From: Hermodice carunculata
Lineage: Eukaryota; Annelida; Polychaeta; Eunicida; Amphinomidae
Assembly: GCA_964020975.1 (NCBI GenBank)
Contig: CAXHWN010002374.1
Location: forward strand, 1-64,000
Direction of reading: 5' to 3'
Length of the DNA: 64,000 bases
Part shown: positions 26,690-37,545 of the stretch, one piece after another
Numbering within the stretch: the stretch's first letter is position 1
Layout: the number at the start of each line of letters is the position of its first letter
The notes under the pieces: generated by a model
What the model was told of the DNA's origin: nothing
Database searches by the model: none
What the model saw: the letters and a program-made list of their open reading frames with translations, nothing else
Translations under genes and position numbers: made by a program

Positions 26690-27640
26690 GGGATAGGAAA
26701 ATCAGTCGATCGCGGCTATGTGTTTCCGACACTCTTCCAGGTATCCACTGAGTTACCTGGGCAAACGGTCGTTAAAGTCCTTTTAAAACATGACTTACTA
26801 TGTTAACTTTAAAATGCCTGCTCGGTTGGGTCTGTTGCAGTTATCATCGTTAGCTACAAATCCAAATGCGACACGACGCCATGTGGTGGCGAGCGCCATT
26901 TTGAACATTGCGCAATTAGTGCAATGATTGCGGGACAGTCGCATTTGACTTGGATTTGTTTCATTAGGACTACGGTTTGGATATGGTAATGACACTGTAT
27001 AATTTGATTTGGACATCAGTGAATCGCGGCCACAGCATATAATATGAATGGGTGTAACCCAGAAATGGGAGCGAAGCTTTTTTGTCCGCAATCGTGCAAC
27101 CCGGTCTGAACGGTGGCGCCGCAGTGTGAAAGTCTGAAGCAAATTGTCGTCTGCTGCGCTGCCAATCATTTGAGAATAGCGACGCAATCTTCATAGGCGG
27201 AGACTCGCGCTGCTACGTGACGTCACGCTTTATTGTGTGAGGCATGGAAGCACGGACATGCGATAACTCACACAGTGCCAAGTTTGTAATTTATGGTGCA
27301 TAGAAAATAAATCCATGCATTCAATTTAATTAAGTTATTTGTGCACCCCTGATTTTTGCCACGCAATGCATAGAGAGTTTAAATTTAAACAGTTTATTCC
27401 TATTTAATTCAACCAATCGCCATGAACCATGGACGGCGGCCCTGTTCGAGTGACTTTGGCTGCTAACCAATGGGGACCGATTATTATCTGATTCTGCTGC
27501 AGAAAGCCAGTTTACCCATTGGCTTCCGGTCATGGACAAAAAAATAGAGCTGAACAACATGTCGATTGTGGTGGGTCCCATTGCCGTAGAGGGAGCTTCG
27601 CTCCCTATCATATCATTATTGGTGCCCTGAAATATTTGCA
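26690..27640. promoter_or_regulatory. CpG-rich promoter-like region with CRE palindrome and CCAAT boxes
   Basis: CpG density is clearly higher than in the flanks. A full cAMP response element TGACGTCA at 27218-27225 sits in the 12-bp palindrome CGTGACGTCACG (27216-27227). CCAAT or its complement ATTGG occurs near 27414, 27469, 27518 and 27724. GCCATTTTG near 26892 resembles a YY1 site. Candidate transcripts on either side are not visible, so the gene it would drive is unknown. Confidence 0.4.
26947..27006 (+). repeat. Solo 60-bp 3' end of the unidentified element (copy D)
   Basis: This 60-bp stretch, from GACTTGGATTTG to TATAATTTG, is nearly identical to the terminal 60 bp of the element copies ending at 55171 and 63145 (plus) and starting at 50674 (minus). 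Confidence 0.8.
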
Positions 27641-27730
27641 AAATGTGTACTTTTGGTTTCATACTTTATAACTGTCATCCCAACACCCACTCGGCAAGAT
27701 CGTCCCAACGCTCGTTTACAAACCATTGGC

Positions 27731-27790
27731 ATTGCCACTGGGTACGGAATAGACAATCTTATTGCCACTGGGTACGGAATTGACAATCTT
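27731..27790. repeat. 30-bp tandem duplication
   Basis: Two adjacent 30-bp copies beginning ATTGCCACTGGGTACGGAAT differ at one base. The duplication keeps a short local frame open (IATGYGIDNL twice), but no gene is evident. Confidence 0.9.
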
Positions 27791-28179
27791 CAAAATGACA
27801 GCCAAGTCGATTGGATATTTAAAAGAGGTGGCATCCAAAATATGTGTGATAAGTAAATATAATATCACCCAGAAGAAACTTCGAAAGATTTCTATTCACT
27901 GTTTGCTATTATTCCCTGGATAACAGCAATAATGACGATCTCGTTTGAGCAATTGCACAGAATCTATTCGTGTGCACGTGCTATCGAGTCAGGAACGGCC
28001 AGCATATTGTCTCTTCCAGAGTCTCATCTGCGAGGTGGCGTGCTAAACTTTGAGCCAAATCCGGCCTTTTTCAATGGCATTGCATGCAAGGAATTTTTTC
28101 CCTTTATTTAACGAATCATTTACAGGAAAAACATGAAAACCATGTATCCTGAATTAGGCATTTTGCATCATTTCCTTCA

Positions 28180-28615
28180 TATAGTCATGGTTATAATGGA
28201 GATAGAATGTGTTTATAATGCTTCAGATTCATAATTATCACAAAAACGATATAGACCTACTTTTTTTCGTTTGCTGTGAACTCAGCTGACTGACTAATCA
28301 GGAGAAAAAGTGATGGGCCTACCAGGTCTATTTTTATTTTCTGCAGAAGTGGTAAACTTTGAATTTTGAGTGGGTAGGCCTATATCATTTGGAAACACTA
28401 TGGTCTGTGGTTCATGGAAAATATTTCAAGGTTAAGACGCCTGGTTTTAAGCCACCAATTGCCTTTTATGGGTGACTGCCTGTCTTAAGTCAGCAGTGAA
28501 ATTTGTCAATTTACATTGCTATTGGAAGATGAATGTCGATGCTGGGTAACTCGAAATCTCTTCGCTGTAACTGTTGGGTTTAAAATTTTTAAATATGGAT
28601 CATGTTATTTCTAAA
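28180..28615 (+). repeat. Diverged copy of the 492-bp repeat
   Basis: It follows the reverse complement of the array unit in order: GGTTATAATGGAG, CATAATTATCACAAAAACGAT, the hairpin motif CTCAGCTGACTGAC, CCTTTTATGGGTGACTGCCT and GTTGGGTTTAAAATTT. Divergence is roughly 15-20 percent, so it is older than the array. Confidence 0.85.
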
Positions 28616-29604
28616 CTATATCAACATTGTGTCTAAATCTACGCAAAGTAAAGCATTTGTTTGGTGAAATATCTGATCGTGTCAAGAAGGAGCCCATCGT
28701 CATGGATCAACATTATGCTGTTCACAATGCATATCCAGCACAATCAATGAATTTAGCTCTGTGCGCAGCTCAGGTCCACATGTTTAGATCACTGGGACTT
28801 CTATTCCATTAGTATTGTAGGTGTGGGGTGTTTCGGCATCACATGTTAGTAACGGACGGCAAAAATAAACATGTTGCGTCACATTTATCTCGCCTATTTT
28901 GGAAGGTTCATCGGACAAATGCATCCCTGTTTGTTGGTTTCCATGCATTGCTTTCCTCGGCAGTTGTCGGAAATGGAAGTACTTTTCGGTTATTGTCGGC
29001 AGCCTGAAATAAATACCATATTTGCATCGATGACCCCGTTACGTCAAATGAGATTCCCAATATGGACATTACCGTTAAATTTGACTGATTTATGCGGCGG
29101 ATATATCAACACACATTATACTTATGCCAATCGGAGGAGAGTATCTGAATATACAATTCTAGCATGGGCGGGGCTAATGAAGTACCCGGTGCATTGCCTT
29201 GAGTGCGTTACGCCCATGCTTTAATCATTAATGGGACTATGAAAGCCAAGGTAGGCATCCAATGAAAAGGTGGGCGTATCTAACAATACACGTGCCGAGC
29301 GCATATTTTAGGCCTACATGCTATTGAGCCACGTAGACGACACATTTCTTGAAGTGCTATAATGAAGGGCATGTCGAGGCAACCTTTCAACTTCGCGGTG
29401 GGGGATATTGTTCTGGTATAAAGACGAACATTGTCTTATTATATCTGAAAGCGAGCCACTTGTTTATAGCGTCTATTCTGTTGTACAATTAGATACAGGC
29501 AATGTAATTAATGGCCTTACTATTGTTGGTTTGGAGCCCGTTACTTCTACCGATGGGAACAGAATTGGACGAAACCAGCTTCACGGAGAGCTCTGACATT
29601 GACA
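28616..29604 (+). other. Unassigned, with a possible small coding remnant at 29361-29596
   Basis: Near 29361 MKGMSRQPFNFAVGDIVLV ends in a stop. One frame over, YKDEHCLIISESE and SVYSVVQLDTGNVINGL run to 29596. Together they look like a decayed protein segment of unknown family just upstream of the dead recombinase. It could be its 5' exon or an unrelated gene remnant. Confidence 0.3.
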
Positions 29605-31366
29605 ATGGCCCCCCCCAAAAAATTTTCCCATGTTTCAGAGGATGAAATCAACAAACTTGCAGATGGAAGACTGTCTAAATCCACAATGTATCAAACTGCA
29701 TGGGCAGCACATGTGTTTCGAGGTTTGTTTATAAACATTACTACATTTGACCCCTTTGATTGATTTGTAATGTATGACACAAGTTATTCAGAAAAACACA
29801 CTTGGCTTACAGTTTCAACAAAATTTAAAGCAAATGTGTACTCAGACTGACCTCTACGTATGCCCTGATCATGTACTGTTATCCCTGCATGAAGATAGAA
29901 TCCAATAGGTAATCCATTATTGCATGGATTGTTGAAAGATGAACAGATTAGACTAGAAAATTGGAGCGTTAGCCTCTGCCTTCGTCCGCAATGTGACTAC
30001 TTGGCGCCATCAGGGGATTCGTAATTTTGTTACCATCCCCTTAAACAGGGGGCGCTATGAAATAAATTCTTTGTAGAATAAATGTGCCACTACCTATTAT
30101 TAATTTCAGCCATATTTATTGTAAGTCTATATATTAAAAAATATCAAGTTAATTGGATAACTACATGTCTTTCCAGACTGGTTAATTGAGAATGAAGAGT
30201 GTCCCGAGTTGGAGAATCGTCCATTTGATAAACTAGTTGAACTTTTGCGGAAGCTTTACTACAGTGTGCGAAATAAAGCTGGTGACAGATATGGCATGTC
30301 AACATATGTGGGACTCAGGTCTGGAATAAATAGACATCTGCAGTCGGTCCCCTTCAATAGGCAGATTAATTTGATGCGTAATCGTGATTTCCAGGCAGCA
30401 ATTCAGGTGTTCGTTGGGTACGTTGCCTTGTTGAGACAGCAGGGTGAAGACAAAACTAAAGGAAAGGACACCATACGTCCTGGTGATGTAAAGAAATTGT
30501 AAAACAAAGTATTTTTGGACACACCAGAAGGACTGCAGTTCAGAATATTTTTTCAACTTGGCATGCATTTTGGTAGAAGGGGTAGGGCAGGGCTATTAGA
30601 AAGTTGACAAAAGAATCATTCGTTGTATGTACAGATGAAGAAAGAATTGAGTATTTGAAAATGGCGTACAATGGAAAAGAAAAAAAAACTAGACAAGGTT
30701 TGAACGTAAAGGAAAATGAGAAAGATTGTGTTATGTATGCACAGTTTGTTGATGAAAGCTGTCCTGTGACGGCTTTAAGAAGTATGTTTGGAAATTGAAT
30801 GACAAATGTAATGCGTCATACCAAAAGCCAGCCAAGAACGCAAAATCAGATGATGAGACACGGTATGAGGCAACCCCGGTGGGCAAAAACAAGTTAAATA
30901 TTTTTGTGAAAATTATGTCAGAATCTGGCGGCTTATCCCAAATTTACTCCAACCACTGTAACTGGTCATAGAATATGCAAAGCCTGGCCTCATACCTAGT
31001 ATATGATATCCAGAGTGTAACTGGTCATAAGAATATGCAAAGCCTGGCCTCATACCTATATGCTCCTTCCCAGGAAAAAAAGAGGGGTTTGTCTACAGCC
31101 CTTCATTCCTATGGGAATTCGAAAAAGCAGAAACACATGCCTTTAACCACTGTGGAGTCTCAACTTCCAAACCTAGGCCTACAATTTGTACAAGCACAAT
31201 CACCTCCACAGATATAGGCCTATCTGAAGAGGGTTTCAGTCCAAGGCCGGACGTAGCTCATGGTCACCTTTCCTTGTTACGTAACATACAAGAAAATATG
31301 GCTTCGTGTATCTTTGCTGGTGGTACATTTAGTAATTGTACATTTAGTTTTAAATTTGACTAAATG
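29605..31366 (+). pseudogene. Dead Crypton/DUF3504-type tyrosine recombinase
   Basis: A first exon (29605-29722, MAPPKKFSHVSEDEINKLAD, donor GTTTGT) would splice to 30177 (acceptor TTTCCAG), joining HVFR to DWLIENEECPEL. The N-terminal DNA-binding half is well kept (KLVELLRKLYYSVRNKAGDR, GLRSGINRHLQ). A stop codon interrupts after DVKKL at 30499. The catalytic Arg region reads GMHFGRRGRAGL, then the frame shifts into KLTKESFVVCTDEER. The His/Arg segment is damaged: after YSNHC comes a tandem duplication of about 60 bp containing TGHKNMQSLASYL twice, and the Arg of the HxxR motif is lost. The C-terminus (AHGHLSLLR to IFAGGTFSNCTF) resembles the tail of the intact gene at 7361-9188. A separate, non-functional copy, more diverged than a recent duplicate. 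Confidence 0.8.
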
Positions 31367-32230
31367 TAGGCCTACATCTAGCGTTAACTCTTTCCATGCG
31401 GGGGACGAGTTAACTCGCACATTTACCTTCGTTGCATTATGCAGGCGACGAGTTAACTCGCAATCGGGGCACCAGATAAGTTGTAGGGTACCACCATAAT
31501 TGCGTCACACTTAATGTATAGACATGTATGCCTTACTATACGTCACTGTATAAACAAATCACAGGTTATAAAAAATCGATGCATGTGTTGACCTTAAAAA
31601 TATTTACCGCGGACAAAACAAACAAATTGTTTGTCACGTGACTTAACGGTCTCTCTCAACATGGCGACGGCCAGCAGGTCACGCAGGCAGAATCGCCCAC
31701 CAAGACGCTATGGGTTTGATGATGATGATGAGGGCGTAGATGAAGTGATCCTAGAGCCTGACTCAGACGATTCCAGCTCTAGATTCTCATCTGATTCGGA
31801 ATCGGATTCTGATGAATCAGACAATAATGTGCGGTCGAGAAATTCAGGTAAGTAAGCCAGTCAACCTTGTTTACATTACCCTCGTGACAGAGCAGTCGTT
31901 TTCTTGTGTTGAATGTGCACGTTCATCAGTGGTCATTATAACAAACATCGAGAGTTTGCTCTGTAATGTAGTGGAAAATCACCAACGTGTGCCCTTTCAC
32001 ACCGGGAGTATGACACATTATGAAGAATATTAGTGAGATACTACAAATGCCTGCATGTAAATAGTGTATCTAAAAGTAAAAAATACTTTACAAACACGTG
32101 TGAAGAAAGCGAGTCACGGTCAAGGAAGGGGGCGTGGACGTACATGTAAGCAGGTCCCTGATTTTATCTGTTTACTAGTGCAATAGTACATATTTTTGTT
32201 CTTTTTACGTATTGTAGGCAGGATAGGCCT

Positions 32231-33345
32231 AATACAGCTGTCTGTTTACCATGTATTGGAATATAGGTAATGAGTTAGCCATACATGTGAATGAATGAAT
32301 GAATGGATAAATGAATGAATGAAATTATGTGGACGAAAATTTTAAAAGCATGGTATTGCGACAGACCCACTATCATTTATAAATGAATGAATGAAATTAT
32401 GAGGAGAAAAATGTAAGCATGGCATCATATCAGGTTTAGGTTGATTTAATTATGTAGGCCTAGTAAATTAAATATAGTCCATGATTTTAATACTCTTAAT
32501 CTTGTTTTAGCATTAATTAAAAATTCCTTCAGATTATAATACCAATGAAATAGTTAGGCCTAATCTTTCGGCTCTTCCTCGATGCAGGATGGGATGCAAG
32601 GTTCCAGCTGTCTGTTTGCCACGTGTTTGAATATAGGCATTTGAGTTAGCCATAAATGCGAATGAATGAATGAATAAACATATGAATGAATGAGATTATG
32701 TGGTTTTGAATCTAGGTATTTGAGTTAGCCCTAAATGTGAATGAATAAATAAATGAATGAATTAAATTATGTGGCAGAAAATTTTAAGAGCATGGCATTG
32801 CAATGAACACACTATCATTTATAAATGAATGAATGAAATTACGAGGTGAAAAATGTAAGCATGGCATCATAACAGGTTTAAATTGATTCAATTATGTACA
32901 CCTAGTAAATTAAATACAGTCCATGATTTTAATACTTCTTGTTTTAGCATAAATTAGAAATTCCTTTAGATTATAATTCCAATGAAATAGTTAGGCCTAA
33001 TCTTTCCGCTCTTCCTTGATGAATGATGGGATGCAGGGTTCCAGGTAACTAATTCAATTAAGCCCAAACTGGTCAAAAAGGAGGCATGGTATATTAAAAG
33101 GCCTAAGTCGATTGCCCCATGGTAATATTATTATAATCCATGCTTTTAATACTTCTTGTTTTAACATAAATTTAAAATCCTCTAGATTATGATACCAGTG
33201 AAACAGTTAGTCCTGATCTAATACATGATTTTAATACTTCTTGTTTTTAGCATAAATCACAATAAGACACCCCAGGTTATATTAACATTGAAATAGGTAG
33301 ACCTAATCTTTCAGCTCTTCGTTGATGAAGGATGCAGGGCTCCAG
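32231..33345. repeat. Tandem duplication inside the piggyBac intron
   Basis: A unit of about 380-430 bp with TGAATGAATGAATG tracts, ATTATGTGG, AAGCATGGCATCAT, CATGATTTTAATAC and GTTAGGCCTAATCTTTC is present at about 32231-32605 and 32606-33045, with partial third and fourth pieces to 33345. It lengthens the first intron to about 1.7 kb. Confidence 0.8.
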
Positions 33346-33355
33346 ATAATGAGTT

Positions 33356-33357
<2 letters not shown>

Positions 33358-33405
<48 letters not shown>
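33358..33405. repeat. (CT)n microsatellite
   Basis: About 24 uninterrupted CT units within the intron, upstream of the exon 2 acceptor. Confidence 0.95.
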
Positions 33406-33406
<1 letters not shown>

Positions 33407-35779
33407 GCCATGTGGCCGTAGGTGGGAATATTTATTTATTTATTTACATTATGTTGGAGGTTGCATAAAATTCTTTCAGTAGGCAGGAAAATGAAGGGTC
33501 TGTAGGGTTACCAGAACAGGAAATATTTTTATTTCAGCTCTAATAAATAATTTGTCTTTGTGTCTTTTATCTATATAGCCATATCAGTGAGCAGCGCTGA
33601 TGATGGGTGGACGGCAGAAGGCACTGAAACCCCCTTAACTGTTCCAGCATTTACCGGGAACCCATGAATAAAGGTACAGATTGACCCTAATTCAAAACCA
33701 TTGGACTATTTCAAACTATTCCTGGATGAAGACTTCTTTAGGTCTCTTGCCACAGCAACAAACTCCTATGCAAAAAGGGCCATAGGGTCTAACATGTGTC
33801 AGCAGCATTCACGAGTCCATAAGTGGTCCGAAACAAATAGTACTGAAATGCAACACTTTGTTGGCTTATTGATGGCAATGGGGCTGAATGACAAGCCTAC
33901 TTTTGCCAGTTACTTGTCAATTAAGCCTATAAACAGTTCTCCATATTTCAGGTCTGTTATGAGTAGAGACAGATTTATGCTTTTGCTTAAATTCTTTCAC
34001 CTGGAGGAAGACCCACAGAGTTGAGAAAAGTTGAGAAAAATCAGGCATATGGTGGATTATTTAAATGGAAAGTTTAGTGCTCTTTACACCCCAGAGAGAG
34101 ATGTTTGCATTGATGAAACTATTATCCCATGGACAGGGAGGCTTTCATTCAAGCAGTACATCCCAATCAGTACCAGCAACATTGTTACACATCTTATGGA
34201 GCCCTTGCTTAACAAAGGATAAGCCCTCTGGGTGGGTAACTTTATAGTGGTATTCCATTATTTCAAGATTTGAGAACCAAAGATACTGTTCCCACAGGAA
34301 CTCTGCGTGTCAATCGCAAGGGTATTTCTCGTGTCCTCAAGGAGGCTGTACTTCATCGTGGTGAAGCTTTGGGTCTCTAAAAAGGGAATATGGTTATAGT
34401 CATATGGCAGGACAAGAAGACTGTTACATTTTTGACAACAGAGTTCCATGGTGGCATGATAGATTCCAGTAGAAATGACAGTGAAGGCAAGGCTGGTGTT
34501 GTGTTCAGCTGGGTTGTCTTCCATTAGATTTTAATGAATTTGAAATTCTTTTGGTTCATGTTAGAATCTGTTGAAAATATTGGTATTTTATTTACACAAA
34601 TTTTAAAATTTGGCACTTGTGTGATTACTTGTTGCATTGAATTATGGATCTCTTTGAGTAAAACTTTTGTATTCAGTTACAGCTGAAAACAATGTTACAT
34701 TAGGTTGCTGTTTGTTTCTTTATAATTATTTTGGGACTATTTCTTCTACATTGATGTGTGAAGTATAATTTTATTTATGTTGTATCAGAAAGTACATGTA
34801 CTTTGTATTTTTATCTATCTGTAATGTCACATTGTTAGTTTATATACTGGAAGGGAATTGTATATTCGTCTTCTTGTTTTCTGTTCACCTGATCAAGTAA
34901 TTCTGTTATTCAGTTCAGCCTGTCCCTATAAGTTACATGCATCTTGTCAACAAAAGCTCTTATTGTCTTTGGTATTTACAAGAAGGGTTTGTTTACATAC
35001 TGTGTAATTTGTAAATTGCCCTGAGTAAAAAGATAATTCATGCTAGCCAATTACAAAAATCATAATGTTAGGAAACAAAAATTATGGTTACAAGGTAATT
35101 TGCAAATACGCATGTCCACTCTGAACTTTACTGATGTGTAACATATTTCAAGTGCTGAAAAAGAAGATTGGTAGATTAAACTATTTAATTATACTTTTGC
35201 AGGTCAGCCCGTGAAAGTTCCGCATTTCAAGAAGCACTATGATTCTAACATGAATGGGGTGGATATATGTGATCAAAATGTATCGTACTACGGGCTGCAA
35301 AGAAAGAGCATCAAATGGTACAAAAATGTATCCTTCTACCTGTTTGGTTTGGTAAGAGTACAGGCTTATGTCTTGTACAAAATTCAGCACAGACGAGAAA
35401 ATTATAGGTCACAATTGTCCTTCACTGAAGATCTCTGCCAGAAACTATGTTCACTTGGAACTGTTCCTCCTGTGTCTCCTGGTCGCCCCACTGTTGGACT
35501 ACCAACACAACGCTTGCAAGAGCGACATTTCCCCTCCTGCTGCCTTCAACTGACAAAAAGGAAAATCCCACGAAACGTTGTGTGGTGTGCTATGCCCCAA
35601 CCGGAAGACGCAGACAGGCTGGTGTCAAGGCACCTAGGCGCCACGAGACACGATACTGTTGTGCAGAATGTGGAGTTGCCCTTTGTGTTGCACCATGTTC
35701 TCGGCTGTTCCACACTTTCGAAAATTTTAAGCAAGCCTACAACCGTTGTATGGGGTACTTTGGCGTTGCAGACGAGTAA

Positions 35780-36231
35780 CTTTACCGCATAGTTCTGGTA
35801 TACTCAGTATTAATGTTGCCTGAAAATAATTGTTTAGCTTATACGTCTCCCAAGTTTTACATGCATGTGAAATATATAGGGATTACCTTCCCATTGATTC
35901 TTTGTAAAAGAATATAGATGTGTCCTGGCAAAATTAATGAAATATTTTTGCAGCCTACTTGCAAAATTTCCATGTTTCAAGTGTAAGGATACTGAGAGTT
36001 GTGAAAAATAACACACTGGAACATTCAGTATGTAAAGACTCCATGTTCAATGTGCTCTGCTTGTTGTGCTTAGGATTTGAAATAACCTGGCAATGCACTG
36101 ATGTTGACATCCACCATTTAAAAGAAAATACCTAAGGAATGCCAGAGGGTGGTTTGATCACACATACAATACTTTCAGGTTGAAAAAATCTAAACTTTAA
36201 ATATATATAAAGTCCAAAACCTCTAACAAAA
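35780..36231. other. No gene recognised
   Basis: This should hold the piggyBac 3' UTR and terminal repeat, but I see no copy of the 5' end in reverse. No other feature. Confidence 0.4.
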
Positions 36232-36283
36232 TGGGAGGGTGCTCATGTCATATATATATATATATGACATTAGCACCCTCCCA
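36232..36283. repeat. 52-bp palindrome
   Basis: Two 26-bp arms with a single mismatch: TGGGAGGGTGCT at the left outer end matches AGCACCCTCCCA at the right, with ATGTCATATAT and its complement inside. There is no spacer, so the arms meet in the central TA run. Confidence 0.92.
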
Positions 36284-36829
36284 CTTTATCAGAATCTTGG
36301 GACTCCCTTGGTATACCCCTAGCATTTCCTGAACATGCAAATGACATGTAGAGATTTGGAAAAGTTACCAGGCAAAAAGTGTTACACTACCAAGCTCAAA
36401 TCAGCATTCTAGGAAGAGGAGCAAGTAGGGTTCAGGAGCATGCAGGAAATGTGTTGCTATACCCAAGGCGTGGTTATGCTCATCCATTTTTTATATCTCA
36501 CACCAATCAACAAGATAAATATTTTACATGGCTTAGTTTGGCGAACATACTGCTATAAATGTTAAGCACCAGTGATTTTAGCCTTATAGTTAAAGCGAGT
36601 ACCTAGAGCATTATAGTCATTATGTATTTTGATTTATAAAAGGAAATATTAAGAATAATGAATACATCACACACACATAAGTATATGTGTGTTCAGTGAC
36701 ACTTTAATTGTATCAAGATTTTTTTAAAAAGCAATCGGTACCTTCAAGGAAAAGGCTTTGGTTTAATAATCGTGGCAAATCTGCATTACAATTACCCGCA
36801 CTCGCACATGTACAAATTTTAGTAATATG

Positions 36830-36850
36830 TTGTGTGTGTGTGTGTATATG

Positions 36851-36881
<31 letters not shown>

Positions 36882-36951
36882 ACTTAAATGATAACTGAAA
36901 CTTGGCTTAGCTTTGAAAGGTTTGGTCTCTTGCGACCCGTATATATATATG

Positions 36952-36984
<33 letters not shown>

Positions 36985-37097
36985 TCATGTACATATACAT
37001 ATATATGTATATATATATATCTTAAAAATATGAGAAATGATTACTGAAACTTAATGGAATAGCTTTGAAAAGTTTAAACCTTTCAGTCTCTTGCGAA

Positions 37098-37174
<77 letters not shown>

Positions 37175-37328
37175 TGAGCACCTGTCATGTCAAAGATGTT
37201 TACAATAGGTACAAATACATATATGTGTATATAAAAATATATATATATATATGTCGAAAAAATGACAAAAATGTTTACTGAAACTAAATGGAATAGGTAT
37301 GAAAAGTTGGAAACGTTTGGTCTTGCGA

Positions 37329-37383
<55 letters not shown>

Positions 37384-37465
37384 TGTCTTAAAAATAACAG
37401 AAATGCTTACTGAAACTGGAATAGCTAAGTTAAGTCTCTTGCGAATGATATATAGCAGACATACA

Positions 37466-37544
<79 letters not shown>

Positions 37545-37545
37545 C
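36830..37545. repeat. AT-microsatellite blocks alternating with a conserved 60-80 bp spacer
   Basis: Long (AT)n and (ATGT)n blocks alternate with a unique spacer: AACTTAAATGATAACTGAAAC to TTTGGTCTCTTGCGA near 36881, again near 37021, 37255 and 37388. Each spacer keeps TACTGAAAC, GAATAG and TCTTGCGA and ends at a new AT block. This is a four-copy tandem repeat with expanding dinucleotide joints. Confidence 0.9.

Larger units (their letters stand above)
31388..35779 (+). mobile_element. piggyBac element, broken transposase, PGBD4-like
   Basis: A TTAA at 31384-31387 precedes CTCTTTCCATGCGG, fitting a piggyBac end, and CGAGTTAACTCG occurs twice within the next 70 bp. Exon 1 (31661-31847) encodes an acidic Ser/Asp-rich N-terminus, with donor GTAAGT. 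Exon 2 begins at 33579 (after TATATAG) and has one stop in GNP*IKVQID at about 33666. The DDE_Tnp_1_7 domain follows: YFKLFLDEDFF, HKWSETNSTEMQHFVGLLMA, then DVCIDETIIPWTGR with the first catalytic Asp. The middle of the domain, including the second Asp, is deleted or scrambled after 34220. A last exon from about 35203 gives FKKHYDSNMNGVDICDQN (third Asp) and a Cys-rich tail (RCVVCYAP, CCAECGVALC) after a frameshift. The 3' terminal repeat was not found. Confidence 0.85.
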
